Positions 30,413 to 38,843 of a stretch of 39,341 bases of DNA are shown here, piece after piece. The DNA lies in the IMG/VR virus record IMGVR_UViG_3300037674_001089, positions 1-39,341 of that record; one strand, 5' to 3'. Both the position numbers and the translations under genes were made by a program. Within the stretch, counting starts at the first letter, position 1. Each line of letters begins with the position of its first letter. The notes under the pieces were generated by a model, which saw only the letters and a program-made list of their open reading frames with translations, made no database searches and was not told where the DNA came from. Source of the DNA: a virus.

Positions 30413-31117
30413 CTACTCCCACGAGTAGCGGAGACGACCAGGGAGATTCACTGAGCTCATCCACCGACGGCTAGAAGAACCATTCAACACCACAGGCTGA
30501 GGAGCAGGCGCATCCAAATAGCGTGCCCGCAAATTATCTAATTCTCTTGTAAACATCCTGTGATACGAATCGGCCATCTCGATATCCTCTTGCTGCTCGT
30601 ACGCTCGAGCAATGCCGTAAGTCGCAAAGAGAATATGGAACGGATCAGGAAAATCGGAAGGACTCGTCCCATCAACGGACCCTATGCCGAAAGCAGAAGG
30701 ACTTGACCAGCCCCGCACATAGATCGTCTTGACAGCTGCAGGAGTCGGATAAATCCGAACGCTTTCCCCCCAGAAAGACCAACGATACGGTTCTCCAGAC
30801 CCAGCCGAATTCAACGGGTAGCTGAGATCCCCAGCGTCGCGGCCAATGAACTCAAGAACCTGAGAGTCGGTGCGAAGCGCACCAATTTCACGCAACCCGT
30901 TCGTGACCGCTGCCCCAACGGTCGCCATCGAATAATCCGAAGTGTCCGAAACAGTCGAAAACGTCGTTGAAGCCTCATACCAAGGCCACCGTTTTTCGGA
31001 ATACACGACTAGGTCATACGCCTCACCGAGGAAGCGATTCAGAACGTCATTGCTTATGTCGTCAGAATCGATCTCCACAACAGAGTGAATGTACGACCTC
31101 ATGTCCTGAATTTGCAT
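30413..31117 (-). CDS. Head-tail adaptor protein
   Basis: A 234-residue protein. I chose ATG 31117, three bases after the previous stop; the longer frame runs into the preceding gene. YIHSVVEIDSDDISNDVLNRFL near the start and VVYSEKRWPWYEASTT after it are typical of adaptor proteins in P22/T7-type portal complexes, which are helical at the start and beta-rich at the end. It would sit below the portal and connect to the tail. Confidence 0.7.
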   Translation of the reverse strand: MQIQDMRSYIHSVVEIDSDDISNDVLNRFLGEAYDLVVYSEKRWPWYEASTTFSTVSDTSDYSMATVGAAVTNGLREIGALRTDSQVLEFIGRDAGDLSYPLNSAGSGEPYRWSFWGESVRIYPTPAAVKTIYVRGWSSPSAFGIGSVDGTSPSDFPDPFHILFATYGIARAYEQQEDIEMADSYHRMFTRELDNLRARYLDAPAPQPVVLNGSSSRRWMSSVNLPGRLRYSWE

Positions 31118-31119
31118 TG

Positions 31120-31356
31120 TCACCCACCGTGAAAGACACACGTATCTGTGCCCGACACAGGTGGTGCCTTGCACGGATTCCCCGACTTCGTCGGGGTAAC
31201 ACAGGAAGAAGCAGGAGCAATCTCCCCCAGATAGTCAGGCACCCGAGTGACATTCCTGCCACCCACGAACTCAGTAATGTATTCCTGAGAGTCGTCTGCG
31301 GGTTGACCATACGGTCTAGCGTTGCCACTGTACCCAATCTGAAGGGACCGCCCCAT
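31120..31356 (-). CDS. Small protein with Cys/His (DUF5763-like) tail
   Basis: A 78-residue protein. Start ATG 31356 with AGGAGA six bases upstream. The C-terminal part CVTPTKSGNPCKAPPVSG, ending TCVFHGG, has the CxxxTKSGxxCK...CxxH pattern of short zinc-binding proteins (DUF5763-like). It follows the capsid gene and may be a head decoration or head-completion factor, by position only. Confidence 0.7.
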   Translation of the reverse strand: MGRSLQIGYSGNARPYGQPADDSQEYITEFVGGRNVTRVPDYLGEIAPASSCVTPTKSGNPCKAPPVSGTDTCVFHGG

Positions 31357-31370
31357 GCTTCTCCTGAGAT

Positions 31371-31398
31371 TAAAGGCGGGGGTAGTCAGACTACCCCC
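31371..31398 (-). terminator. Weak terminator-like hairpin after capsid gene
   Basis: A nine-base stem, GGGGGTAGT at 31378-31386 with ACTACCCCC at 31390-31398, and a three-base loop; on the leftward strand it is followed by GCCTTTAAT. It sits right after the capsid gene and could lower expression of the genes downstream, a usual arrangement for highly expressed capsid genes. Confidence 0.6.
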
Positions 31399-31411
31399 CA
31401 CCGAATGGCTG

Positions 31412-32362
31412 CTAGGCAGTTGCACCCTCGAGGTAGCCGTGACGGGCACGGTTACTGCAAGTTAGCTGGCCGTAGCAGAGGATTTGGCTATACACCGCAT
31501 CTTTGTCAGTTGGGCGTACAAACGGAGTCGGTTTGAACCAAGTGTCCGAGTGGCGCACAAGCTGCAGGTATTTGGTGTTTAGGAAATAGACCACACCCGA
31601 AGTGTTTTGCCCATCAAATGTCATGGGCGCACCTTTGTACATCAGGTTTTGGAAACCTGCGTCAGCCATATCGGTATCTGTGTACCGAATGTTGCTGGTG
31701 AGCAGAGCCTCATAAGCCTCATACAAAGTTACGGTTGTGATGATAATGGTGGGTTGGTCATTGCCGACCGACACAGCGTTATAGCGTGTAGCTAGTTTCG
31801 CTAATGTCAGGGCTCCTGCCGCCGTTGTTGCTGACGACTTCCAGAAACTGTTACCAGCCACCGACGGATCGATGCCACCAAGAGTGTTGGCTGTGAGAGC
31901 GGAATCGTTAACAATGTTTTCGAGTCCGTTCCAGTCAGTCGCCTTGGCGGTTCCATCACCGTGAAACATTTCGTTCATGTTCTCGATAATGGATTCTTGA
32001 GTCTGAAAGATCTTGCCTTCGAGAAGGTCAATGATCTGTGCCTCACCGTTGTTTTTTGCTTCTTCTAAACCGTTGATCGTTACGGTGGCTGCATACTGGC
32101 CCCAGTCATATGCGGCAGACGTAAGACCTGTCTGCGCTGCAATATCAATGGTTTCAGTTCCAGCGTAAGATTTTGCGGTTGAGTTTGCGCCATAGATGAT
32201 CGGTACAACAATCTGTGCGCCACCCGAAACCGTTCGCAGACCAGAACCATTAGTTAAGGCATAGAACAGTGGGCGAGCACTAAATATGTTGTCTGTCAAC
32301 TTGGGCACATAGTTGTTGAGAGTCGTAGTCAGAATCTCATCAAAATTGGCGTTACCGGCCAT
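31412..32362 (-). CDS. Major capsid protein, HK97-like
   Basis: A 316-residue protein. It shows HK97-like capsid features: an N-terminal arm (ANFDEILTTTLNNYVPKLTDN), a long helix region (EEAKNNGEAQIIDLLEGKIFQTQESIIEN near 100-128), a central P-domain-like LATRYNAVSVGNDQPTIIIT, and a C-terminal beta part (DAVYSQILCYGQLTCSNRARHG). It follows the scaffold gene with a good AGGAG site. It builds the shell. The family call is by pattern. Confidence 0.8.
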   Translation of the reverse strand: MAGNANFDEILTTTLNNYVPKLTDNIFSARPLFYALTNGSGLRTVSGGAQIVVPIIYGANSTAKSYAGTETIDIAAQTGLTSAAYDWGQYAATVTINGLEEAKNNGEAQIIDLLEGKIFQTQESIIENMNEMFHGDGTAKATDWNGLENIVNDSALTANTLGGIDPSVAGNSFWKSSATTAAGALTLAKLATRYNAVSVGNDQPTIIITTVTLYEAYEALLTSNIRYTDTDMADAGFQNLMYKGAPMTFDGQNTSGVVYFLNTKYLQLVRHSDTWFKPTPFVRPTDKDAVYSQILCYGQLTCSNRARHGYLEGATA

Positions 32363-32385
32363 ATTTGTTTGCTCCTAGTTGTGCT

Positions 32386-33129
32386 TTAGCTGTGCTGTTT
32401 GAGTGCCATAGCGAAAGCTTCACGAAGCGTTCCCGCCTCTTGAGACGGTTCAGTAATCGCAGAGGGCTGTTTCGAACCACCAGACTCCACTAACGCAGCG
32501 CCCTCACGTTTCTTGTCCAGCACCGAAAGCTCATCACGCAGTTTGTCAGCCTCAGCTGTCAAACCGTCATACCGCATATCTTTCAACGCGGCTTCCAAGT
32601 TTCCGATGCCTTTCTTAAGGGCATGGCTAAAGAGTTGCTGGGAATCAAATTCCCCATACCGATCCTGTAACTCGGTCACTTCTTTCTGTATGGCTTGTTG
32701 GCGTGCGTTGCGCTCCTGAGCCTCGAGGCGACCCTCAAGTTCTGTGATGCGTTTGATCTGGGGATCGTCATCCTCAGCATTCCAACTATCGTCAGATAAG
32801 TCAGATGCTTTGGTGCCGGTATCCACAGCCACATCGAATGATCGTGCCAGAGCCTGAATTGTCCCCGAAGGGTCACTTTCAAGCGCAGCCACAATCGCTT
32901 CAGCTTGCGACAATCGTTGCCGTTCTGTAGCTATCTCTTGCGTTTTGCGGGTGTAATCCGCTTGCCGTTGATAGCCGTTTCTGAGTTCATCGAGACTGAC
33001 CTGTTCCTCACCGCCATCAATTTTGATGGTGTATGACTCGTCAGGTTCCCCAACTACTTCATCTGGTGCTGCTGCTTCAGGATTATCCTCGACGGATTCC
33101 TCAACAACTGCGTCTTCTTCTTCAGGCAC
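32386..33129 (-). CDS. Scaffolding protein
   Basis: A 247-residue, very acidic protein (EEEDAVVEESVEDNPEAAAP at 3-22), with helical coiled-coil stretches in the middle (about 125-210) and a basic end, the usual make-up of capsid scaffolds. It starts with GTG 33129 behind AGGAGG. It lies directly between portal and capsid genes, as usual. Confidence 0.8.
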   Translation of the reverse strand: MPEEEDAVVEESVEDNPEAAAPDEVVGEPDESYTIKIDGGEEQVSLDELRNGYQRQADYTRKTQEIATERQRLSQAEAIVAALESDPSGTIQALARSFDVAVDTGTKASDLSDDSWNAEDDDPQIKRITELEGRLEAQERNARQQAIQKEVTELQDRYGEFDSQQLFSHALKKGIGNLEAALKDMRYDGLTAEADKLRDELSVLDKKREGAALVESGGSKQPSAITEPSQEAGTLREAFAMALKQHS

Positions 33130-33185
33130 AAAGCCCTCCTAGGAGTCCAAAAGGTTGCTCACAAAGGACTTGAGGGGTGTCCCAT

Positions 33186-35042
33186 TTACGATGCAGGAAG
33201 CGCCATTCCCATCTGATTTTGTAACTGCGCCACCAACTCAGGAGGTACGCCACCAGTCGGAGCGAACGCTTCACCTGGGGCTTCAGGTATAGGTGCCGGT
33301 GGAACACCAGCAGCATCAGGGCCTTCAACCATCGGCTGCTGCTGCATAATGAAACGCTCAGGATCAGAGATACCGAACCCAGATTGGAGTACATGTTTAG
33401 CAATTTCACCCGCATCGATCACAGTGCCCACCAAGGGGGCAACCGCATTCAAAAGCGAAACCGCTTGCTGTTTACGAATTGTGTCGTTCATCGGCTGAGT
33501 CGAACCAGCCTCAACATTAAAGTCGAACTCGCCAACAATCTCCTCACGACTATAAGCAATCCACGCATCCTGCCCATCAGGACCAACAATGCGAGCAAAA
33601 TCTTCACCAGTCATGTATTGCTGCAGTAGCTGGATGACTCGGCGAGCGATACTCCCAATAGAAAGTTCTATTGTTGCCAGTTTGTCCGCTGCCCGAGCAT
33701 TCTGGGCGTCAGCAATAATGGACGCTTCGGTCGCTGTACGCCGAGTCTCTGGTAGAGCTCCTCGCGCATATTCACTGATGCCTGAAACAGTGTTGATATC
33801 GTTCTCAATAATGGCTGAATAGTTATAGATCTCAGGTGGTACAGGCGTCTGCGGCATCGGTACCACAACCTCAGACAAAGGCCGGTTCTCATCAACGACA
33901 GGAACCAGACGGCCATCGTCATCAGACTCCAAAGCCTCGCGGCCAGCCCCATCAAACGAACGCTCATGGTACAGATACTTCCTTTGTCCACGCTTACGGT
34001 CATTCATCAACTGCGAGCGAGTCTTATCCAACTCGAGTTGCAAACTCTCAATACTTTCCAGATCACCCATCGGGTAGAAAGAATCAGGAACATCATAATT
34101 TCGAAGCATCACAAACGGCTGACCGTAGGCGTACGGCATGGGCGTAGGTTCCACAAGTTCCCCCACACCATTCTCAGCGAACACACATAACGTGTTATCA
34201 GTGATGTTGTAAAACTCCCAGACGGTTACAAGATCTTCCTGCTGCGTGTACTCGTCCGTTTCAAGACGCTGCGGAGGACCATCCCCATACATAACGAGAC
34301 TGCCACCATCAGGAGTAACCGACTTCCGCGCCGACGCCCTGTAACGCTTATCATTCTGCACCTCATCTAAGGTTCGAAGAACTCTTTGGCAGATCCACTG
34401 AGCGTCTTCCATGCAAGTCGCTTCAGGGTCAACAAATACATCGAACGGGGAGACACGTTCAACAAACGGCTGATCCTCGACTACAACCATCTCCGTATTC
34501 GGGAGATTAGCAATCACATCCTCATCCGAGGGAAGATCGCCAGCCATCTCAGGGTTCTCAACGGCGTACGCATCAAGTTCAGCGAACGCCCGATCAGCTG
34601 CCCCAACACGGGCAGACTCAGATACCGATGTTTCCTGTTCTTGGAAACGCCACCCAACCTTTATCCAGCCATGCCCAAAGATCAGAAAATCCTTGACAGA
34701 GCGCCTAAACGAATCCTGAAAATCGTGATGCTTCCACAAGTAGTTGACAATCGACTCAACGGTACTGGCCGCTGCCACATCCTCAGCACGATTCGCTGAC
34801 ACCACCACCTTCGGATGGTTCACCGAAACAGCAGGCCCCAGCACGTTGATAGTCGAAAAACTTAGATTGACCGCTATCAGATCTTGCTGATTAGACGTAG
34901 TCGCAGGCCAGTGCTTCCCCCGATACAGGTCGATCATGCGACGCCACAGATCGTCATACCCCTGGTCGGAACGCCACCGCCGCGCTCGAGTTAAACGCTC
35001 ACGGTACTTCTCTAATTTCTTGCTCTTCGACATTCGAGCCAT
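33186..35042 (-). CDS. Portal protein
   Basis: A 618-residue protein. An N-terminal basic part, then RRMIDLYRGKHWPATTSNQQ near 50-69, a portal hallmark in podoviruses, the clip/stem region (about 300-400) and a C-terminal helical barrel. LQLELDKTRSQLMNDRKRGQ (near 330) is a stem-helix type stretch. The portal is the dodecameric ring through which DNA is packaged and ejected. It overlaps the preceding small gene's stop. Confidence 0.85.
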   Translation of the reverse strand: MARMSKSKKLEKYRERLTRARRWRSDQGYDDLWRRMIDLYRGKHWPATTSNQQDLIAVNLSFSTINVLGPAVSVNHPKVVVSANRAEDVAAASTVESIVNYLWKHHDFQDSFRRSVKDFLIFGHGWIKVGWRFQEQETSVSESARVGAADRAFAELDAYAVENPEMAGDLPSDEDVIANLPNTEMVVVEDQPFVERVSPFDVFVDPEATCMEDAQWICQRVLRTLDEVQNDKRYRASARKSVTPDGGSLVMYGDGPPQRLETDEYTQQEDLVTVWEFYNITDNTLCVFAENGVGELVEPTPMPYAYGQPFVMLRNYDVPDSFYPMGDLESIESLQLELDKTRSQLMNDRKRGQRKYLYHERSFDGAGREALESDDDGRLVPVVDENRPLSEVVVPMPQTPVPPEIYNYSAIIENDINTVSGISEYARGALPETRRTATEASIIADAQNARAADKLATIELSIGSIARRVIQLLQQYMTGEDFARIVGPDGQDAWIAYSREEIVGEFDFNVEAGSTQPMNDTIRKQQAVSLLNAVAPLVGTVIDAGEIAKHVLQSGFGISDPERFIMQQQPMVEGPDAAGVPPAPIPEAPGEAFAPTGGVPPELVAQLQNQMGMALPAS

Positions 35043-35314
35043 CAGAACACCGCCCGCTCAGAAACCTTCTCGACGTTACGACCCGACGACATCACCTCAG
35101 CATGAATCTTTCGTTCACGCTCCACCTTCGTCAAACCCTGCTCATCTGCAGGCAAAATCGACTGCAACCCCTGACCGGTAGAAATCGTCACCGACTTCAA
35201 CCGTAGGCGCCGCTCGTAAAGTTCGCGAAGCTCCATCAAAGGAACCTGACCACGCCGTTTCAAAACGTAGTCAGTGAACTCCTCAAAGGTCGCCCCATCT
35301 GACAGGACGGCCAC
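35042..35314 (-). CDS. Small late hypothetical protein
   Basis: A 90-residue protein, basic, mostly helical (FEEFTDYVLKRRGQVPLMEL; ERERKIHAEVMSSG). Between portal and terminase genes; perhaps a packaging accessory. Its end meets the portal start (its stop overlaps the portal ATG). No family recognised. Confidence 0.65.
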   Translation of the reverse strand: MAVLSDGATFEEFTDYVLKRRGQVPLMELRELYERRLRLKSVTISTGQGLQSILPADEQGLTKVERERKIHAEVMSSGRNVEKVSERAVF

Positions 35315-35316
35315 GA

Positions 35317-35598
35317 TCAGCCAGCGTTATGGCCGCGAAGATTCGGTTGCTTGCCCGCAGGCTCAACCTTGCCAGTCGTCCCGTGCTGATTCTTGGGAGT
35401 ATCGCGGACAGTAGTTTCACCATACCCACCAGTCTGATTCGCATATTTAGGCGAGTCAGTACGTTGCCTAGGACTTTGTCCACCCCCAGGCGACCAGATC
35501 GGATTAGCTGAAACGCTAGAACCACGTTCCATTTTATTGTTTTTCCCCTTAGCCCCATCAACTGTGGAACCAGGAGTATGAGCGATGTTTCTTCCCAT
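35317..35598 (-). CDS. Small disordered late protein
   Basis: A 93-residue protein. I chose ATG 35598, with GAGG six bases upstream, over a longer frame inside the terminase gene. It is Gly/Asn/Lys-rich (GAKGKNNKMERG, GGGQSPRQRTD, GTTGKVEPAGKQPN), low in hydrophobics and probably unfolded. It may bind DNA or be a head component. Function unknown. Confidence 0.6.
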   Translation of the reverse strand: MGRNIAHTPGSTVDGAKGKNNKMERGSSVSANPIWSPGGGQSPRQRTDSPKYANQTGGYGETTVRDTPKNQHGTTGKVEPAGKQPNLRGHNAG

Positions 35599-35620
35599 CG
35601 ATAACCTCAAAAAGTAGGCG

Positions 35621-36304
35621 TCAATAGCCCTTGCGGGGTGTCCCACGCAACGTATTCCCACCGATCCGAGTCCCTGCAGCCGCCGGCACACCCGAAGCAA
35701 GACGGGCAAACCAGTTCACCGTCCAGTAATCATCTTCCTTCTCAACATATTCGGGCGCATGAGCGTACTTACGCATCTGATTCGCCAAAGCCAACGACAT
35801 CACACGGTCATCGTAAGGAGAACCAGACATCGAACCCCTCTCGTTACGCACAAACGTCCGCAACTCGGCAATCGTATGTTTGTCGTACAAGCAAATCTCG
35901 TCATTCCGCAACGCAGAACTCAATTCGTCAATCATCAACGGCTTAGAAGTACGAGTCGTCTTCCACCCATACTCCTGAGACACCCGATTCGACACCTGAT
36001 TCAACGCTCGACGGCGAAACAACCTCGGATACCCCAAATGCCGTAACTCAGTGATCGTCGTCAACCCGTGGTTGTTGGACTCCACACAACAAAGTGCGTC
36101 CATGTAATGCAAACCAACGGCGTACACCTCTTCGGCCAACAAATCAGGCGCAATGTGTCCATGCCAAATAGCAGACTGCTCCCCAGTCCCAACATCCAAC
36201 ACCTGAATCGCCGAATAATCGCCGTGAGCTAAACCCTCAGCAGTATCAACCCCCATCACGTAGGCATGACCAAGCTGTGGTGGCTCAAAAATCGTCATAC
36301 TCAT
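35621..36304 (-). CDS. terL: Terminase large subunit, nuclease part (split gene)
   Basis: A 227-residue protein with the RNase-H-like nuclease domain that normally forms the C-terminal part of the large terminase: GVDTAEGLAHGDYS (Asp20), CCVESNNHG (Glu75) and SPYDDRVMSLALA (Asp165/Asp166). This domain cuts concatemeric DNA during packaging. The gene is separate from the ATPase gene (36301-37185): its ATG overlaps the ATPase stop as ATGA, and GGAG eight bases before gives it its own ribosome binding site. So this terminase is made as two proteins which presumably join. No stop-free fusion exists in any frame. Confidence 0.85.
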   Translation of the reverse strand: MSMTIFEPPQLGHAYVMGVDTAEGLAHGDYSAIQVLDVGTGEQSAIWHGHIAPDLLAEEVYAVGLHYMDALCCVESNNHGLTTITELRHLGYPRLFRRRALNQVSNRVSQEYGWKTTRTSKPLMIDELSSALRNDEICLYDKHTIAELRTFVRNERGSMSGSPYDDRVMSLALANQMRKYAHAPEYVEKEDDYWTVNWFARLASGVPAAAGTRIGGNTLRGTPRKGY

Positions 36305-37185
36305 ACCCGAAACTCCACATGCTTACCGTTACGCCACATAAACCCCTGCTTGCCACGCTTCACACGCTTCGCCATATCATCCAAAACGTCTAAATCGAAA
36401 ACAGGGTTACCTGACTTAACAAACGCCTCCTCAGCGGTAGTCGGATACTCCTGAGCGAGTTGCCACGGCAACATCGAATCAACCTTCTCCGCATACCACG
36501 CCTCACCCCGATCCTCCACCGCAGACCACGGAAAAAACATTGGACTGAACTTATTCGCCCCAGTCGTAGCACCAACCCACAACTCATGAAAAAAGTTTCC
36601 CGAACCATTCGCCGTACTCAAACCAATAATACGGCCCCCAACATCAGCAACAGGCTCAATACTGGCCCACGCCTCCTCCGCATTAGGAAGAAACCCCCAC
36701 TCATCAACCACGATCAGAGTCGCAGATTCACCTCGAGCGGGATCAGACGCCGAAGGCATCGACGTAACCTGACTCCCATTCTCAAACTGCATTCTCTGCT
36801 GATGATCCACAAGCGACTTAGGGCCACGCGCCACCATCCACCTAGGCAAATGCTGAAAGCCATACTTCGTTTTACGCAACAACAAAACCGCTTCCCGCTC
36901 TGTACGACTCAAATCAATAATGTTCTGATCGTCATGAAAAAACGCCAACCAAAACTGGTGCGCCGCAACCAACGTCGTCCACCCAATCTGGCGAGCCTTA
37001 AGAGTCAACGAATAACGCGCAGAAGCCCACTCCCCCAAAGCATGCTCCTGCGAAGAACGCAAATCGAAAAGAATACGACCATGCGCTGGATGAGCGATAG
37101 ACCAGTAGTTACGCAAGAAGTAAGATTCATCACGTACACACTTACGCCACTCCACTTCCTTCCTCAAATCATCGAATCGAGACAT
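36301..37185 (-). CDS. terL: Terminase large subunit, ATPase part (split gene)
   Basis: A 294-residue ATPase, the motor half of the large terminase. The Walker A-like block LKARQIGWTT is at 62-71, Walker B is TLIVVDEWG at 156-164 (Asp161-Glu162), and the coupling motif GLSTANGSG is at 188-196. It ends shortly before the nuclease would begin, and the nuclease is the next gene. The combined length (294+227) fits a normal undivided terminase. I chose ATG 37185; a TTG at 37194 would add three residues. The ATG overlaps the start of the divergent 2OG oxygenase gene within one CATG. Confidence 0.88.
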   Translation of the reverse strand: MSRFDDLRKEVEWRKCVRDESYFLRNYWSIAHPAHGRILFDLRSSQEHALGEWASARYSLTLKARQIGWTTLVAAHQFWLAFFHDDQNIIDLSRTEREAVLLLRKTKYGFQHLPRWMVARGPKSLVDHQQRMQFENGSQVTSMPSASDPARGESATLIVVDEWGFLPNAEEAWASIEPVADVGGRIIGLSTANGSGNFFHELWVGATTGANKFSPMFFPWSAVEDRGEAWYAEKVDSMLPWQLAQEYPTTAEEAFVKSGNPVFDLDVLDDMAKRVKRGKQGFMWRNGKHVEFRV

Positions 37186-37792
37186 GCTTACCAACCACTA
37201 CTGGTACGTCCCAGAGGCATTAACCCAACAGCAATGCGACGACATCCAACACGCCGCAGCTGCAACCGAACAAATCGAGGGAATCCACTTCGGACATGAC
37301 GAAAACCATCGCGACTCCCAAGTCTCCTGGCTCTACGACCCCCACCTAACAGACCTAATCGCCGCACTGGTACGTCAAGCCAACACAGAAGCAGGATGGC
37401 GATACGACCTACAGGCCACAGAAGCCGTCCAGTACACCCGATACCACCCGCAAGGAAGATACCGTTGGCACATCGATGGGAACCAAGACCACCACGCCGC
37501 CCGCAAATTCACAACCCAAACCGAGCACCCAAACCCACTGACCTTCACACCCTTCCCCAAACTCCAAGGGCTCGTCCGCAAACTCTCGGCAACAGTCAAC
37601 CTAACAAACCCCGAAGACTACGAAGGCGGCGAACTACAGATCCGCTGCTACGACCAACTCCACACCTTCAACAACGCCCCCAGAGGATCAATGACCGTAT
37701 TCCCCAGTTTCATGGACCACCAAATAACACCCATCACCAAAGGCCAGCGACACAGCGCAGTGATGTGGTACAACGGCTACCCACTTCGTTAG
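37184..37792 (+). CDS. 2OG-Fe(II) oxygenase
   Basis: A 202-residue dioxygenase of the prolyl-4-hydroxylase/PKHD type. The iron ligands are His96 and Asp98 (WHIDGN) and His179 (FMDHQI), and Arg189 (KGQRHS) would bind 2-oxoglutarate. ATVNLTNPEDYEGGELQI (136-153) is the core beta strand pair. It hydroxylates an unknown target, protein or nucleobase. It is read against the surrounding late genes, between the terminase genes, so it is likely a moron gene under its own control. No promoter of its own is obvious. Its 5' end lies inside the terminase start region. Confidence 0.85.
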   Translation: MLTNHYWYVPEALTQQQCDDIQHAAAATEQIEGIHFGHDENHRDSQVSWLYDPHLTDLIAALVRQANTEAGWRYDLQATEAVQYTRYHPQGRYRWHIDGNQDHHAARKFTTQTEHPNPLTFTPFPKLQGLVRKLSATVNLTNPEDYEGGELQIRCYDQLHTFNNAPRGSMTVFPSFMDHQITPITKGQRHSAVMWYNGYPLR

Positions 37793-37968
37793 CTTTCGCC
37801 CCCGTGTATATGCTCAGGCACATACTTTTTGTACGGGTACATCGACGGGGAGTCACTGAACACACACACATCAGGAAACCACACCCGATCATCCCTCCTA
37901 TATTCACGGATAATCGGAGGAATCTTAAACCCCTGACCCGCACACACCGAAACCCTAAAATTTGTCAT
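37789..37968 (-). CDS. 59-residue late hypothetical protein
   Basis: A frame beginning at ATG 37968, one base after the stop of the preceding gene, ending at 37789 where its stop overlaps the stop of the 2OG oxygenase on the other strand. The protein has REYRRDDRVWFPDVCVFSDS in the centre. A different frame covering 37734-37943 is open but less plausible. No domain recognised. Confidence 0.6.
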   Translation of the reverse strand: MTNFRVSVCAGQGFKIPPIIREYRRDDRVWFPDVCVFSDSPSMYPYKKYVPEHIHGGES

Positions 37969-37969
37969 A

Positions 37970-38242
37970 CTAACAGCCTAGATCTTTCCGCAACTGCTCC
38001 CACACAGACCACTGCGACTCAGTCCACGTATGATCCATAGCGCTATACAACTGCGAACACTGCGACCCCCAACCCTCAACGGGAGACTCATCCACAGACT
38101 CACTCACCCCAAAGGGCCACCACATCAGCACACCACCAATCGCTGCCGCCAACGCGACGCCAGCCGCAACAATGGCCTTAACAATCTTCCTAATAGCCTC
38201 AGACCAAACATCGGCCTTCTCAGCCACATCCTCGATACTCAT
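37970..38242 (-). CDS. Small membrane protein in terminase region
   Basis: A 90-residue protein with an amphipathic N-terminal helix (SIEDVAEKADVWSEAIRK), one membrane helix (IVAAGVALAAAIGGVLMWW, about 23-41) and an acidic, Trp-rich tail outside or inside the membrane. GGGGG precedes the ATG. It resembles small holin-like or entry-exclusion proteins, but I cannot assign one. Located between terS and terL. Confidence 0.65.
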   Translation of the reverse strand: MSIEDVAEKADVWSEAIRKIVKAIVAAGVALAAAIGGVLMWWPFGVSESVDESPVEGWGSQCSQLYSAMDHTWTESQWSVWEQLRKDLGC

Positions 38243-38251
38243 CCCATCCCC

Positions 38252-38404
38252 CTAAGTGCATGAATCACACACCTCATAACCATCAACCGAACACTCAATA
38301 GGAGCGTCATCATCAAACGGATCAACACCACGCTCCCCCATCAACTCAGGATGCTCCTCAAAAACCTCCACCAACGTCTTCGGATCCCCCAACTCAGTCC
38401 CCAT
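38252..38404 (-). CDS. 50-residue acidic protein
   Basis: A frame starting at ATG 38404 inside the end of terS (11-base overlap) and ending at 38252. Acidic, with a helix (DPKTLVEVFEEHPELMGERG) and a Cys-rich tail (CSVDGYEVCDSCT). It may be coupled to terS translation. Function unknown. Confidence 0.6.
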   Translation of the reverse strand: MGTELGDPKTLVEVFEEHPELMGERGVDPFDDDAPIECSVDGYEVCDSCT

Positions 38405-38843
38405 CCCGAAGAGCATCCAAAAGATCCTCCAACTCAGTAATCAACGCACCATCCGACAACGCCGAAGCCTCAGCCTCATCAACAATCACCTGACGCTTCG
38501 GAGTAAACCGATCCACATACTGCAAATACAAAGACGCAGCCTTCACATCCCCCTTCGCAGCCTCCCGATACACAGCATCAATCACCGTCTGCACACGCTC
38601 AACATGCACATTCAACTCAGCCGCCCTGGCCTCCCACTCCTTACGAAACCGCGGATCACGCTTCCACCGACGCAACGAATCCTCATGTACGTCATGATCA
38701 ACCGCCCAAGCCTTCTGCGTCTTCGGCTCACGCTCAGGCCCCAACAACAACCACTCCAAAAACTCGCGCCAATGATCAGGCATCACCTTCACACCAGAAT
38801 CAGGATCAGTCACCCAACCCTTACCGCCACCATTCTGAGGCAT
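38394..38843 (-). CDS. terS: Terminase small subunit
   Basis: A 149-residue protein. HWREFLEWLLLGPE and, later, VHEDSLRRWKRDPRFRKEW around 54-72 form a phBC6A51-type helix-turn-helix used in small terminases, then a helical part with VIDAVYREAAKGDVKAASLYLQYV that assembles the ring. It binds the packaging site and loads the large subunit. I chose ATG 38843, with GGAG six bases upstream, over a longer frame. First late gene, next to the non-coding region at 38844-39151. Confidence 0.85.
   Translation of the reverse strand: MPQNGGGKGWVTDPDSGVKVMPDHWREFLEWLLLGPEREPKTQKAWAVDHDVHEDSLRRWKRDPRFRKEWEARAAELNVHVERVQTVIDAVYREAAKGDVKAASLYLQYVDRFTPKRQVIVDEAEASALSDGALITELEDLLDALRDGD

Noticed and set aside
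36460-37299. 279-residue + strand frame antisense to terL
   Set aside because: Extremely Arg/Pro-rich shadow of the terminase gene, which has all its motifs.
37734-37943. 69-residue leftward frame next to the oxygenase
   Set aside because: The overlapping 59-residue frame (37789-37968) begins one base after the preceding stop and looks more protein-like.
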